Assembly: GCF_001315985.1 (NCBI RefSeq)
Contig: NZ_BBBI01000012.1
Location: 1-59,482 of the forward strand
Source of the DNA: Vulcanisaeta distributa JCM 11216
GTDB lineage: Archaea; Thermoproteota; Thermoprotei; Thermoproteales; Thermocladiaceae
Direction: 5' to 3'
DNA: 59,482 nucleotides
Part shown: piece after piece, positions 40,517-51,759 of the stretch
Numbering within the stretch: the stretch's first letter is position 1
Layout: the number at the start of each line of letters is the position of its first letter
Program-made: the position numbers and the translations under genes
Notes under the pieces: generated by a model
The model's database searches: none
The model's input: only the letters and a program-made list of their open reading frames with translations
What the model was told of the DNA's origin: nothing

Positions 40517-41892
40517 GTGCGCACGATACCTGTGCTAAGCGAGTTAATGAGTAAGTGGGGTATTAAGGAATTTGACCTGGTGCGTATTCACCTTAGGGAT
40601 GGGACGGTGTTAGACGGCGTGGTATTGCCTAGGCCTGGCGTTGGTGATCCTAATGTATTGATTTTGAAGCTTGATAATGGGTATAACGTGGGCATTCACG
40701 CCAGCAATATCGAGAAGGTGGAGGTTAGGGGGGGCCATGTTGAGTCGAAGAGCGCGGTATCCATACCCATTGGCCAGTTCGTTAAGGCTGAATCAACGGG
40801 CCTTCCCAGGGTTAGGCTCGTGGCCACTGGCGGCACAATAATGTCCAAGGTGGATTACAGGACCGGCGCCGTGTATCCGAGCTTTAGCCTTGAGGACCTA
40901 TACGCAATGTACCCTGAGGTTAAGGGCATAGCGGATATCGAGCTCCTAAACCTAATGGCCATATTTAGCGAGGACATGACACCGAGGAGGTGGGCTGAAA
41001 TTGCCGAGGCCGCCTACAGGGCGTTCCTCGACGGCGTCTCCGGAGTCGTAGTGCTTCACGGCACGGACACCATGCACTACACAGCCGCCGCCTTATCCTT
41101 CGCGATCAGGAATCCCCCCCAGGCCCAGTAGTCCTTGTTGGCTCACAGAGGAGTAGTGATAGGCCGTCTAGTGACGCCTTCGAGAATATGTTGGCTGCAG
41201 TGCTCGTCAGCGCCAGGGCACCATTTGCAGGCTCCTACGTGGTGATGCATGCATCAACCAACGACGGGTTAATAGCGGTTCATAGAGGGACTAGGGTTAG
41301 GAAGATGCACACATCTAGGAGGGATACGTTCATAAGCATTAATGATAGGCCCATAGCCTACGTAGACATTAATAAGCTCGAAATAATACTGAACGCGAAC
41401 AACTACATCTCCAGGTCTAGGGTGGAGGATGCCGTATTGATGAATAGGTTTGACGAGAAGACGGCCCTAATCAAGTTCTACCCGGGTATGGACCCAGAGA
41501 TACTGCACTTCTTAATTGATAGGGGGGGTTATCACGGCATTGTGATTGAGGGCACGGGGGGGTTCGGACACGTTAGGGAGGAGTTGCTCGACCCAATAAA
41601 GAGGGCTATCGATGGTGGCATACCTGTGGTGATCACGAGTCAGACGATATTTGGTAGGGTTAACCTCAATGTTTATAGGAGGGGGGGCGTGGAGTTGCTT
41701 AAGCTTGGTGTTATACCCGCGGAGGATATGATGCCGGAGGTCGCTTTCGTGAAGCTCTCCTGGGTGTTGGGGGGGCAAACCAGGGATATGAGTGAGGTAA
41801 GGAGGTTGATGCTAACGCCAATAGCTGGTGAACTAAACCCAAGGAGTGACGTGGGCACGTACATACTAGGTCCCGAGTTGCCCAGGAAGTGA
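40517..41892 (+). CDS. gatD: glutamyl-tRNA(Gln) amidotransferase subunit D
   Basis: Archaeal GatDE asparaginase-like subunit that makes ammonia for Gln-tRNA(Gln). N-terminal beta-barrel (FDLVRIHLRDGTVLDGVVLP), then asparaginase motifs VRLVATGGTIMSKVDYRTG, SGVVVLHGTDTMHYTAAALS, VVLVGSQRSSDRPSSDAFEN, EGTGGFGHV and PVVITSQTIFGRVNLNVY. A C7 run at about 41114 should be C5, which restores PPGPVVLVG. About 458 residues, normal for GatD. GTG at 40517; an ATG at 40544 is an alternative. GatE is not in the window. Confidence 0.9.
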
Positions 41893-41947
41893 TCCTACAA
41901 TGAGTATTTCGGCAGATGACCAATGATTGGGATCACCCTCGCTGACC

Positions 41948-42648
41948 TTAATCAATCCTAACGTCAAGTTGACCCACTGGAGCTATTGCCCAATCCCTTG
42001 TAAGCACTAGTTTGTAAGCCAATGCCCTAACCCCATGATTAATGGCGTACTTAAGGGATTCCGTGAACCTAGGATCAAGCGCTGTATTGGGCATGAAGGA
42101 GGTGGCCCTCGACCTAAGTACTAGGAATAGTACGTAAGCCTCATAACCAAGCTCCACAGCCCTCGCCAACTCAAGCATATGCCTGGCACCGCGTGTGTTG
42201 GGGCGTCGGGGAATTTCGCGATTCCTCCCTCCTCAAGGGTTACACCCTTAACCTCAACAAAGGCATAATCACCACTTGGCGATTTAAGTAGTAGGTCGAA
42301 CCTGCCATTGCCGAAGCCGGGTTCCTTCCTAACAACCTCATAACCATTCAATACATATCCACTACTAATTAACCAAGCAGCAATGTCGTTATGCATTGCC
42401 GAATTAACCAGGACTAACTCGTCACCAAGATCAACAGCTACTAGGTAAAACCTGGTCTTACCCGTGGACTTCGAATACGCGAAGAATCTAGTGCCCGGCC
42501 TCAATAGCTCTGTTAATCTGCCAGGGTCATGTATATGGATCAACTCCTCCCTACCCCCCCCAATGACACCTACACCAACAAACCTATTCAACCTCCTCAC
42601 AAAGACCCCCCCCTCAACATCAGGTCTCCTAATTATGAAGTCTCCCAT
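41948..42648 (-). CDS. sfsA: SfsA-family protein (sugar fermentation stimulation homologue)
   Basis: Nuclease-like fold of unclear role. Motifs: [49 protein letters not shown] and [17 protein letters not shown]. The gene breaks where C4 (about 42203) should be C5, giving [14 protein letters not shown] and the C-terminal [15 protein letters not shown], then [18 protein letters not shown]. About 233 residues, the usual size. ATG at 42648. The D-x-n-E-x-K pattern (FDLLL, FVEVK) is preserved. Confidence 0.88.
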
Positions 42649-42718
42649 GATACGCTGGGCCTAGATTAATTAAAATTAAAAAAGTATAAGTATTCAAGTA
42701 ATCAACCATAAGCTTCCC

Positions 42719-43729
42719 ATGGGTAAGGTTAGGTTTGTTGACCTGGAGATCAACTTCGCCGATAGGGAACTGGCAATGAGAGTTATTGAGGATTGGGCAG
42801 AGAGGGGTACGTTTCCTGTTCAGGTTGTTTATGGCCCTGAGGGTTGCGGTAAGACAGCATGGCTTAGGGAGTCCATTGAGTTGTTTAGAGGGAGGGGGGG
42901 TTTTGATGTAATATACGTAAACCCTATTGACGGTTTCATTAGGGCTGAGCTGGGGGGGATTGCTGACTTACGTAGTAGAATCCTTAGCATAGCCAAGGAT
43001 GCCTTAACCCAGGAGGCTTGGGGGGGTAGGGTTGTGTGGGTGATTATCAACATTGCCAGGGAGGCCATAGAGGCTAGGGTCTCTAGACTAGCCATCATTG
43101 TTGATGATGCATTTCAAGTGATAGGCGTTGATAAGGCTGCCTTATATGTTAAGGGTCTCCTAGGCATACTGGAACATCCACCAGCCGAGTACGAAAGGGT
43201 GGTGACTGTGGTAGCCACTAGCGAGGGTATGAGTCTACGTGAGGTTGGTCGTCATAATTGGGCTGAGTTTAAACCCATGTGGAATATGAGTAAGGAAGGC
43301 TTTAGGCAACTATATGATCAAATACCAGGCAGTAAACCAAGCCTTGAAGAGACCTGGAGGTTAACCGGTGGTAATCCAAGGATGCTTGAGATACTTTATA
43401 AAGCGCGTTGGAACGTTGATAGGGTTGTTGAGCAGTTAATCCTAGAGAAGGCCATAACTAAGGAATTCACAACGCGGTGGAGGAGGGATTTAGAGGCTAC
43501 TTTAAACGACCCAGATCACCTATGGATAGAGGGGGGGCCTGGGGGGGAGTTGGCTAATGAACTGGTGGAGAGGAACCTCATAGTCTATGGGATACCAAGC
43601 AGGAGTCCAGATCTCTGGATAGACCAGCCACCACCAGAGAGGGATAGTGAACTCGGCATAGGCAGGTACGTAGCATGGCAAACACCACTACATAGGGAAG
43701 CCGTGAAGAGGGTACTGAGGGCTACTTAA
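42719..43729 (+). CDS. archaeal ATPase
   Basis: P-loop ATPase of the archaeal type, 336 residues, intact frame. N-terminus VDLEINFADRELAMRVIEDW, Walker A VVYGPEGCGKTAWLRE, Walker B-like RLAIIVDDAFQVIG, a sensor-like VVTVVATSEGMSLREV and LTGGNPRMLEILY. The C-terminus has a winged-helix-like VERNLIVYGIPSRSPDLWI. Runs of seven G give RGGFD, LGGIA, WGGRV and EGGPGGE and probably add residues. Function unknown; divergent from sfsA. Confidence 0.8.
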   Translation: MGKVRFVDLEINFADRELAMRVIEDWAERGTFPVQVVYGPEGCGKTAWLRESIELFRGRGGFDVIYVNPIDGFIRAELGGIADLRSRILSIAKDALTQEAWGGRVVWVIINIAREAIEARVSRLAIIVDDAFQVIGVDKAALYVKGLLGILEHPPAEYERVVTVVATSEGMSLREVGRHNWAEFKPMWNMSKEGFRQLYDQIPGSKPSLEETWRLTGGNPRMLEILYKARWNVDRVVEQLILEKAITKEFTTRWRRDLEATLNDPDHLWIEGGPGGELANELVERNLIVYGIPSRSPDLWIDQPPPERDSELGIGRYVAWQTPLHREAVKRVLRAT

Positions 43730-43930
43730 CGTGGCTTAGCTTAATTAACCATTAACCCAATTAAGAGTGTGAGTAGCTAAGCAACTAGTATAGGATGGTT
43801 AAATGCTTGAAAGAGTCAGGCATCAGGCCGTTTCAACACCCAAGCCTTAATGAAGGTCACCAGGCCCTGGATTAATGCAGTGAGACATCAGGAAACGAGG
43901 ATTCCATAAAGGGGGTTAACAGATTGGTTC

Positions 43931-44464
43931 CTAGGATTCAAACCTATACCTACTCCCCCCCTCAATCCTAGACCTTAACCTATTAACCATTAACCTAGTA
44001 TCGTCACCAACATTAACCCTATTTATCGTCTCCTCCGCCTTATTTAAATGATCGACGGCCTTTAAGTAATACCTCCTATCGCCCTTAGTCACGGCATTGT
44101 GTAAATGCATATGGCCAAGCATGGCGTGGAGTCTCACGTAGTCCTCGGAATCCTTCCTAACGGTGGATAACGCGGATTCAAACGTTTCAATATCCTCATC
44201 GCTGATGGGTTCAGGGTTATCCATATTCAGCGATAATGTACGGATACTTGCAACCCTCCTACCATAGGTTCTAACCCTCCTCCTATACATTGTCTCAGTG
44301 GCGCCGCCTACCAGTATTGGGGGGGTTGCTATGGATAGGTAATTGGCTAGGGTGGAGTTATGTATGATATAGTACAATACCGTGAATACTGCTATGGTGA
44401 CGATTACCGTGGGTAGGCCAACAACGGCAAGCCATAGGAGGGTTCTTCGGGTAGCTCCCTCCAT
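43931..44464 (-). CDS. membrane-anchored hypothetical protein
   Basis: 177 residues, intact. Two N-terminal hydrophobic helices (LLWLAVVGLPTVIVTIAVFT and IIHNSTLANYLSIATPPILV) are followed by a basic YRRRVRTYGRRVAS and a soluble helical domain (DEDIETFESALSTVRKDSED, LHAMLGHMHLHNAVTKGD, YLKAVDHLNKAEETI) that resembles a single degenerate TPR-type helical hairpin. Unrecognised. ATG at 44464. The 200 bases to its right, up to the ATPase gene, hold nothing I can support. Confidence 0.55.
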   Translation of the reverse strand: MEGATRRTLLWLAVVGLPTVIVTIAVFTVLYYIIHNSTLANYLSIATPPILVGGATETMYRRRVRTYGRRVASIRTLSLNMDNPEPISDEDIETFESALSTVRKDSEDYVRLHAMLGHMHLHNAVTKGDRRYYLKAVDHLNKAEETINRVNVGDDTRLMVNRLRSRIEGGSRYRFES

Positions 44465-44644
44465 GGGTATACCATGTTAGGTACCTCTTTATGTTTTTAA
44501 TATTTTTACTTATGGAATCTGCAGACTAAATAAAACGGTATTACTAAAGATGTGCCTATTAATGTGTATTTTGTTGTTCAATTTCACGATAAACAAAGAT
44601 TGATGAAGTGCTAAGCTTAACGCATCAATTAAATGCTGAATTCA

Positions 44645-45820
44645 CTATTCACGTGGCCTATCCACTGATTTAACGTACTTCCTTAGGAAGAATAACGCGA
44701 CCAGCACTGGTGGTATCAACACGATAAATGTGCTCCTAATACCTATTAAGTCTGCTATGTAACCGGTTATTGTGGGTGTTACTATGCCTATGAGCATCAT
44801 GAATGAGAAGAATAGGCTATTGGCGGCATTCCTATGCTGTGGTTTAAAGGCCCTCGATATTGATACAACAGATAGTGGATACGTGGTACCATGTGGTATA
44901 CCCAGTATTAATAGGGCTGCTGCATAGATTAGTGGATTATTCGTAAGTACGATTAGCAATATGCCGGCCACGGTCATGGTAACGGCACTGGCCATGTACG
45001 GCCACAGCCTCTCTGCAGGCCTAATTGATAGGTATAGCCTGCCCAGGAAGGATGTTACGAAGAACAGCGAGAAGAGGACCTCGACCATTGAGTAGTTAAT
45101 TCCGAAGGAGTCCCTGGCGTAGATGCCGCCGAATGCCATTAGGAAGGAGAAGACAACGTTGTAGGTGGCTATATTTAGGACCGCCGCTATGAATCCTGGG
45201 TTTGATACTACCGTAGACGTACTTACTGCGGCACTATCCTCAGCACTCTCTTCGGGGAATTTAACGAACGGCGCTATCGCAAGAGCCAGTATTGGAAATA
45301 CCGTGAAGAATAGGAAGGACTCCCTGAGCCCGTAGTACTTCAGTATTAACGACTCAATGGCTGGACCCAGTATTAGGCTAATGCTCAGGGACAACGTGTA
45401 TATGTTTAGTAATCTCTCCCTGGCCCTCCTGTCCGGCAGTAGGCTTGCCGAGGTTATTACATTAGGCATTAAAAAGCCTAAGACGAAACCCGCCGCGGCA
45501 GAGAGTACCCATATGGTGAGTGGTGATGATAACCAAAATAGTGGAAATACAATGGCGTAAAGGACCGATGACGCTATGAAGACAATCCTCCTACGACACA
45601 CCCTCAACCTTGAATTCAACAGGCCACTACTCAGGAAGGTCATTAACGATGTTAAAGCAGACAATACGCCAACCAGCGTATTGCTGAAGTGAAAGTTATA
45701 CCTGGCGATCAGTGGTATTGTCGTCATTAGCATGTTGTTTGATGCCCTAATGGCTATGGTCAATGGCACTATTATTGAGATCGCCTGTATAAGGCCCAGG
45801 TACTGCCCCCCCCTCGTCAT
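44645..45820 (-). CDS. major facilitator superfamily transporter
   Basis: Twelve hydrophobic helices over 391 residues, frame intact. After the first pair, FSNTLVGVLSALTSLMTFLS leads to the cytoplasmic basic loop RLRVCRRRIVFIASS; AGFVLGFLMPNVIT and RRARERLLNIYTLSLSISLI are typical MFS helices 4-5, and the second half starts at NPGFIAAVLNIATYNVVF. Substrate not readable. Its start codon overlaps the stop of the DUF3834-like gene by two bases, suggesting translational coupling within a transport cluster. Confidence 0.85.
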   Translation of the reverse strand: MTRGGQYLGLIQAISIIVPLTIAIRASNNMLMTTIPLIARYNFHFSNTLVGVLSALTSLMTFLSSGLLNSRLRVCRRRIVFIASSVLYAIVFPLFWLSSPLTIWVLSAAAGFVLGFLMPNVITSASLLPDRRARERLLNIYTLSLSISLILGPAIESLILKYYGLRESFLFFTVFPILALAIAPFVKFPEESAEDSAAVSTSTVVSNPGFIAAVLNIATYNVVFSFLMAFGGIYARDSFGINYSMVEVLFSLFFVTSFLGRLYLSIRPAERLWPYMASAVTMTVAGILLIVLTNNPLIYAAALLILGIPHGTTYPLSVVSISRAFKPQHRNAANSLFFSFMMLIGIVTPTITGYIADLIGIRSTFIVLIPPVLVALFFLRKYVKSVDRPRE

Positions 45821-46544
45821 TTCCCGCCACCATACCTTTTAACGACTTCTACGAACCCCCCCCTATAATCACCCGGGCTATAAATACCATACTCCACCCT
45901 AGTCAATATGTTTTTAATAAACTCCCTCGGTAGCTTAATCGGTAGCTTATTAGCCACATAATCAACGGCATCTTCCAAGTTTTTCCTGGCTATTTCAATT
46001 CCGGCCCTATAAACATCGATGAAGTACTGCGGATCACCATTAACCTGAGCACCACAGCGCCTGGCGCGCCAACTAAATCCTCCATAAATTCGCCTTTATA
46101 CTCGAGAACCCCAAGGTTTAGAACAGCGCTTTGCGCATAGCCTGTGTTAAGGAGGTTAAGAACTGACGGCCAATCATCCGCATAAACGAGTTCAGCCCTT
46201 AGACCAGCCCTGTCTAACAACGCCCTAATAAGCACATCAGCCGCACTACCACGTCTCCAAACAGCTACCCTAGGACCCCTCAATTCAGGGTAGACAAACA
46301 TTAATCGCCTAACCGTCACAACATCAATCCTTAAACCACTCCTTACCAATGACGTGAGCGAGTCAGCTATCGCATACGCACTTGGCTCCTCATTACCCTT
46401 GCCAAAGACTAGGTCGAGATCCCTATACTCCCTGGTAGCTAATATTAATGGGTAGGAGACCGGGCCTGGTGCTGCTATGATCTTCATATCGATATCGGAG
46501 AAGATACCTAGTCTATAAAACCTACCCGCAGGTTCCAGTTCCAT
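45817..46544 (-). CDS. DUF3834-like protein, binding-protein fold
   Basis: About 242 residues. It resembles the archaeal family DUF3834, related in fold to periplasmic substrate-binding proteins but lacking a signal peptide. Visible are DMKIIAAPGPVSYPLILATR, YADDWPSVLNLLNTGYAQSA and NLEDAVDYVANKLP. One G is missing near 46008; the restored frame reads NGDPQYFIDVYRAGIEIARK and ends RGGFVEVVKRYGGGK. It starts inside the end of the SLC13 gene (23-base overlap) and ends on the start of MFS, so the three are coupled. Family call from memory. Confidence 0.55.
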
Positions 46545-48259
46545 TAAACGGCGTATTTTCCCTAGGCAACGTGGTGAACAGGAGCGTTATTACTAATGTT
46601 AATACCAGTAATATTGTGCCCATTATTAGGTAATCCCTGGGCCTATAATTCCCTGGGTTGTAAACGAGGAGGTTTGCTGGGTGGCTAAAGGGCGTTAGGA
46701 ATGTGGTTGTTGATGCCATAGCAACCACAGTCACCGCAAGCAGGGGGGGATTCGGGTATGTGAGGGCTATCGGCGTCATTATCGTTGCGGCACTCACGTT
46801 ATTCACGAAGTTCGCGATGATCGCAGTTATTAGGAATAAAACAATAAGTGACTTAGGGAGTACACTGGCTATTACTGTTGATAATCCACTACTGCTCATT
46901 GCATAACCCAGGGATAGGAACGATGCTATGAATACTAGGACTGACCAATCAATGTATTGGTAAATCCTCCTATAATTAACAGCGCCACTTAACATAAGTA
47001 TTATGACCCCCCCAGTGAGAAACGCCAATGCAATGTTTACACCTAGTAATGATGCGAGCGTCACCCCCCCACCAACACGGCAATAGACGCGGCACCCTTC
47101 CTAACATCAAAGAGCTTGGCACCTCTGGTCCTAAGAGGCACTAAGCCATAATCACTCATGAACCTGGCAATACTCTCCTCACTGCCCATTAGGAGCAGTG
47201 CATCACCAGGTCTGAGCACTGCATGCGAAATTCTACCGTATATCCTCCTATCCCCCCCTGCGGAGATTCCCACGATCTTAACGCCGTACTTATTCAACAC
47301 GTCTAGATCAGATATCGTATAGTTAATGAGGTTGATGAACTCGTTATTAGCGCCTCAATGATGTCCTTACCCTCAATCTGCGTGGATTGAGGTACCAGGC
47401 TAGCCCCTTTATCGATGAGATTATTGGTAGTTTATCAACGGGAACCTCCATTATCAACGTAACTCCACCATGAATCCTACCTGACCTGGATAGCCTTCTC
47501 GGTAATATGGACCTTATCTTAATACCATACTCCCTCTCAACCTCACGCCTAGTCTTACCAATTAATTCACAATCCTCACCAACCTGAGCCTCCACAACGT
47601 ATTCACCAATCTTCAAATCATCAACGCTAGTAATTACACTCTCCCTATTCGGTAGTAATAAGTATATCAGTAGTAATGCTGGTATACTTGCAAAAATTAT
47701 TGCCAGGCCTATATTTAAGAATTGAAAAATAGGTAAATACCTACCAAACCTCTCATACCAAAGCTGGTCAATTATCAAATTCGTACTGGTACCAAATATT
47801 GTGTACCTACCACCGAGAATGGCCGCATAGGAGAGGGGGGAGTAGGTACTTAGATAATTTCTTGCTGTGGCTTCTCGATACTGCGTACATGAATGGTATG
47901 AAAATTGAAACTAACGCCACATCGCTCATGAAACCCGATAATAACGAGACTATCAACATAATAATGAGCAGGAGCACGTACTCATTCCTAAACACCCTAT
48001 CCAACTCCTCAGCCATTTTGTCGAGAAAACCCGACTCCTCAAGAACCTTACTAATCACCATGACACTACCGAGCACCACAACCGTGGTGGAGCCGATGAA
48101 TGCCAGGGCCTTCTCGGGACTTATGAGACCGCCAACGATTAGTAAGACCATGACTATGAGACCGACTACGTCATACCTAACGATACGTATTAATAATAGT
48201 ATTATTGCTAATGTGAGTACGGTCAGTACATAGTATTCCATGAATGAGAGACCAATCAT
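46522..48259 (-). CDS. SLC13/DASS-type anion permease with TrkA-C domains
   Basis: Sodium- or proton-coupled carrier with a soluble insert. Membrane part 1 (LTLAIILLLIRIVRYDVVG, ISPEKALAFIGSTTVVVLGS, FGTSTNLII), a cytoplasmic pair of RCK/TrkA-C domains (VVEAQVGEDCELIGKTRREV, RRIYGRISHAVLRPGDALLL), membrane part 2 (NFVNNVSAATIMTPIALTYP, STTTFLTPFSHPANLLVY). About 575 residues in four pieces: C6 for C5 near 47840, G4 for G5 near 47403, one A lost near 47350, and C7 for C5 at about 47064. Such proteins carry sulfate or dicarboxylates. Heads the overlapping cluster with the DUF3834-like and MFS genes. Confidence 0.8.
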
Positions 48260-48307
48260 AAGTTTGAGGAGTAAGTAGGGCAGGGAATTATTTAAGGAGT
48301 TAGTTCA

Positions 48308-49071
48308 TTAAATTCCATGGGTTAGGTAGTCAATTCTACCACCATCAGCCACTATTGTCTGTCCAGTGATGTACCTAGCCCTATCACTGGCTAGGAAGAG
48401 CACCACATTGGCTATGTCCTCAGGCACGCCAGTAGTACTCAGCATCGTCCTAGACCTAACCAGGGCCTTCGTCTTCTCAACCTCCTCCGGCGTCCTATTG
48501 GCCGTGGTCATGTCCGTCTCAACCCACCCGGCGCAACCGCGTTGACCCTAATACCGTACCTCCCAAGCTCAAATGCCATGCGCTTCGTGAGTATTATCAC
48601 GGCAGCCTTCGTTATTGCGTAGTACGTCGTACCCTCGAAGGCCGTGCCTATGCCCGCGTTCGATGCTATGTTTATTATAACACCCCCCCTCGTCCTCTTT
48701 AACTGCGGCAGGAATTCAAGGGCCATGTATATGATGCCCTTGACGTTGATGCTCATCATCCTATCAAACAACTCCTCATTATACGACTCAAACGGCATTA
48801 GATACATAACGCCAGCGTTATTAATGAGTATATTAACGTCACCAAGCTTATTACTAACGATTTCCGCAGCCCTCCTAACCTCATTCCTATTAGCCACATC
48901 ACACTTAATCGCCAATATCCCCCATTCTCTCGAGTTCCCTGGCCTTATCATCACTCCTGGCGTAGGTTACGGCAACCCTAGCGCCCTCCTTAGGAATGCC
49001 TCGGCAATAGCCCTACCTATACCTCGGGTACCACCCGTGACCACGACTACCTTATTACTGAATTCGCCCAT
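48308..49071 (-). CDS. short-chain dehydrogenase/reductase
   Basis: NAD(P)-dependent SDR. The joined frame starts MGEFSNKVVVVTGGTRGIGR, then VNILINNAGVMYLMPF, catalytic Ser in INIASNAGIGTAF, the YxxxK pair in TTYYAITKAAVIIL, and a C-terminus TGVPEDIANVVLFLASD with GQTIVADGG. Errors: one G lost near 48992, C5 for C4 at 48919-48923, and one T lost near 48527 (restores APGWVETDMTTANR). About 254 residues. Divergent start at 49071 faces the next gene. Confidence 0.82.
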
Positions 49072-49128
49072 ATGAGCATAAGCATTGCCCGAGTGCTTAT
49101 AAGGATTAAATCAGCCATTAATAATAAA

Positions 49129-49857
49129 ATGGAGTTCCTAACACCGCTTAACTCGGTTAATGTTGGAGGTAGACTATTAAGTAACGCTAAGGTCTCAATA
49201 AGTGATAAGTACGTATTCATAATAGGCATTGGGCCGGATGGCAGTTATGAGGAGAGGTTACTGGAGATCAATAGCGATGAAGCTAGGCAAATAATTAGTA
49301 ATAATAGGGATTACTTTAGCGAGCTTCTCGATAGACTTGACGAACTCATCATTAATATTGGGCGTGAGGTCAACTTAAACATTAATGTGAAGAGCGTCGA
49401 GGCCGGGGACCCAATTCAATACCTAATGAAGAGGCTCAATAACCATGATGAGTACCTCAGACTCGTTGGTGATGGTTGGAGGAGGGTTCTCGACTCCGTG
49501 AGGCTTGGTAAGGTGAGCATCAGCCTTTCGGGTGGTGATAGGATTTACGTAACACACAGTGGTAATAACGTAACACTTAACCTAGTGGCAGAGCCATAGA
49601 GGGTGGTATTATTGAGGTCATAACCTATACCGAGGGTAAGGTAACGGGGATCGTCAGGGTTAGGGTTGGTGAAGACGTGGTTGTTAAGGTCGACATTAGA
49701 TCCCCCATCATCCCTAATAATACTGTCCCAGGCAAGGGATGTTGATAGGCTGGGTAATCCATTCATTAGCCTAATGCCTAGGGTTAGGGATCACGTTGTT
49801 AAGTATGCTAATGAAATACTAAGCGTGATGAGGAGGTATGGGGGGGCGATTCAGTGA
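49129..49857 (+). CDS. hypothetical protein (frameshifted)
   Basis: About 242 residues, unrecognised. It starts MEFLTPLNSVNVGGRLLSNA, then YVFIIGIGPDGSYEERLLEI, SELLDRLDELIINIGREVN, and beta-rich GKVSISLSGGDRIYVTHSG. After a one-base loss near 49600 and C5 for C4 at 49702-49706 it continues IEGGIIEVITYTEGKVTGIV and DVDRLGNPFISLMPRVRDHV. Soluble, strand-rich. The ATG at 49129 lies about 28 bases after a TTATAAGG. Followed 35 bases on by a zinc-finger gene. Confidence 0.5.
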
Positions 49858-49892
49858 TTCCCCCGTAAAGTAATGCTTAAAGCCCCATTTTA

Positions 49893-50308
49893 ATGTACAT
49901 AATCGTGACGAGCGAGCAAGCGGAGATCCTGGGCCTTAGGAGGAGCACCGAGATTAAGGTAAGTACGTAGACCTAGTGGTTTATGCGGCCAAGAGCGATA
50001 GAAGGATCTTCCTCAGCGGTGTTGTTAAATGCCCGTTCACCGGCAAGGAGTTTAAGCTGTATGTTACGCCTCACACCGACCAGGTTAGGCTAGGTTTTAT
50101 CCAGCATTTCAGTGGCTTTAATGAGCATATAGTCAGGACTAAGGAGTATGGGCAGTGGCTCGTTGTTAGGGTTGAGCCGTACTCAAGGAATTCATTCCAT
50201 AGGAGGAGATACTTCATATGTGTGAAATGCGGTTATAAATCCACGAGACTCATTGATACACTACTTCACTTAATTACCGTTCACGGCTTCTTAACGAAGT
50301 ACCCATAA
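49893..50308 (+). CDS. zinc-finger protein of unknown function
   Basis: About 139 residues. The joined frame (one A lost near 49964) reads TSEQAEILGLRRSTEIKVK, YVDLVVYAAKSDRRIFLSG, a beta-rich centre with VVKCPFTGKEFKLYVTPHTD, and a C-terminal finger FICVKCGYKSTRLIDTLLHL with TVHG, a C-x2-C...H-x4-H pattern. Looks like a crenarchaeal RNA- or DNA-associated protein with one zinc ribbon or C2H2-like finger. GTG at 49905 is an alternative start with a better TATA distance than the ATG at 49893. Confidence 0.55.
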
Positions 50309-50332
50309 CAACACTTAATAACCAAGCAATAA

Positions 50333-51717
50333 ATGCCCAAGCTAATGAGCATTCTTTCTGGCAGGGTTCAGGAGTTGATTGATAGGTACACTAAGATTTA
50401 CATGGAGAGGACGGGAAGGTCCAGGGAGTTATTCGAAAGAGCCAGGAAGGTACTTCCTGGAGGAACCACATACCAAATAAGGTACTTCACGCCGTATCCA
50501 ACATACGTAACGAGAGCCAGCGGCGTCAAGGTTTGGGATATTGATGGTAATGAGTACGTGGATTACTGGATGGGCCATGGCACCCACATACTCGGTCACT
50601 CACCGGACTTCGTGGTCAAGGCCGTTAACGAGACCGCCTACGGAGGCACACATTTGGGATACCCAAACACCCTGGAGGTTGAGTACGCGGAGTTATTGAC
50701 TAAGGTTATACCCAATGTCGAGATGGTTAGGTTCTCGAACAGTGGCACTGAGGCCAACATGTACGCCGTTAGACTCGCAAGGGCGTACACGGGGCGTAGG
50801 TACGTGGTTAAGATGGAGGGTGGCTGGCACGGTGGCTATGACGGCTTACATGTTGGTGTTAACCCACCGTTTGAGGGCCCCCCGAGAGTCTCGGGCTTCC
50901 TCCCGAGCACATTAAGTACACGCTCGTGGTCCCATTCAATGACCTAGACGCACTTGAGAAGGCCTTGAGGAGCTTTGACGTGGCTGCGGTGATCATGGAG
51001 CCCGTGCTCGGCTCAGGCGGTTGCATAGAGCCCCCCCAGCCCGGCTATTTAAAGGGTGTTAGGGAACTCGTGGATAAGTATGGGGCCCTACTAATATTTG
51101 ACGAGGTTATCACAGGCTTCAGGCTAGCGCTCGGTGGTGGTCAGGAGCTCTTTAATGTCAGGGCCGACATAGTGACGCTGGGGGGGAAGATAGTCGGTGG
51201 TGGTTATCCAGGGGGGGCCGGCGCCATTGCCTCGAGGTCAGAAATAATGGAACTGCTTAACCAGGTCAAGAAACCAAGCGCTAGGGCTAGGAGCTTCCAC
51301 GGAGGTACATTCACGGGCAATAGGATAACACTCACCGCAGGCTACGCACTGATAGACTACTTGAGTCGGCACAAGTCGCTCTATGAGGGATTCAACAACC
51401 TCTGGAATTGGGTGCGTGGGGGGGAAATGGATAAGGCTTGTGAAGAGTACGGCAGGATCTGCTGGGTGACGGGCGTCGGTAGCATGCTCGGCATTCACTT
51501 CACGAGGAATAGGCCGATAAATGCCAGGATGGCGTACATTGATAGGATTGATGATGGCCTATACAGCTACTGCACCTATACATGAGGACTAGGGGGCATT
51601 CTATACATGACTGAGCACACGGCTCACCTATTGCCTTCAATGATACACACTGGAGACCACGCAAGGGCATTGATGGAGGAATTTAAGAATTTATTAAGTG
51701 AGGTGATACGTAAATGA
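50333..51717 (+). CDS. class III aminotransferase, glutamate-1-semialdehyde aminomutase-like
   Basis: PLP enzyme. Landmarks: ELFERARKVLPGGTTYQIRY, GNEYVDYWMGHGTHILGHS, VRFSNSGTEANMYAVRLARA, VKMEGGWHGGYDGLHVG, LIFDEVITGFRLALGG, the PLP lysine in TLGGKIVGGGYPGGAGAIAS (run shortened here to TLGGKIVGGGYPG), and SFHGGTFTGNRITLTAGYA. Errors: C6 at about 50878 should be C4 (restores PPEHIKYTLVVPFNDLD); near 51580 one base and G5 for G4 at 51592-51596 restore a C-terminus HTAHLLPSMIHTGDHARAL ending at 51717. About 460 residues. In archaea this branch also includes enzymes not in heme synthesis. Confidence 0.85.
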
Positions 51718-51759
51718 TACCCAACTTAGTATTATCAATAGGCCATACCGCAGTAAAGC

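Noticed and set aside
43730-43930. Possible small RNA between the ATPase and membrane gene
   Set aside because: No promoter, box motif or stable stem could be supported; left as plain intergenic DNA.
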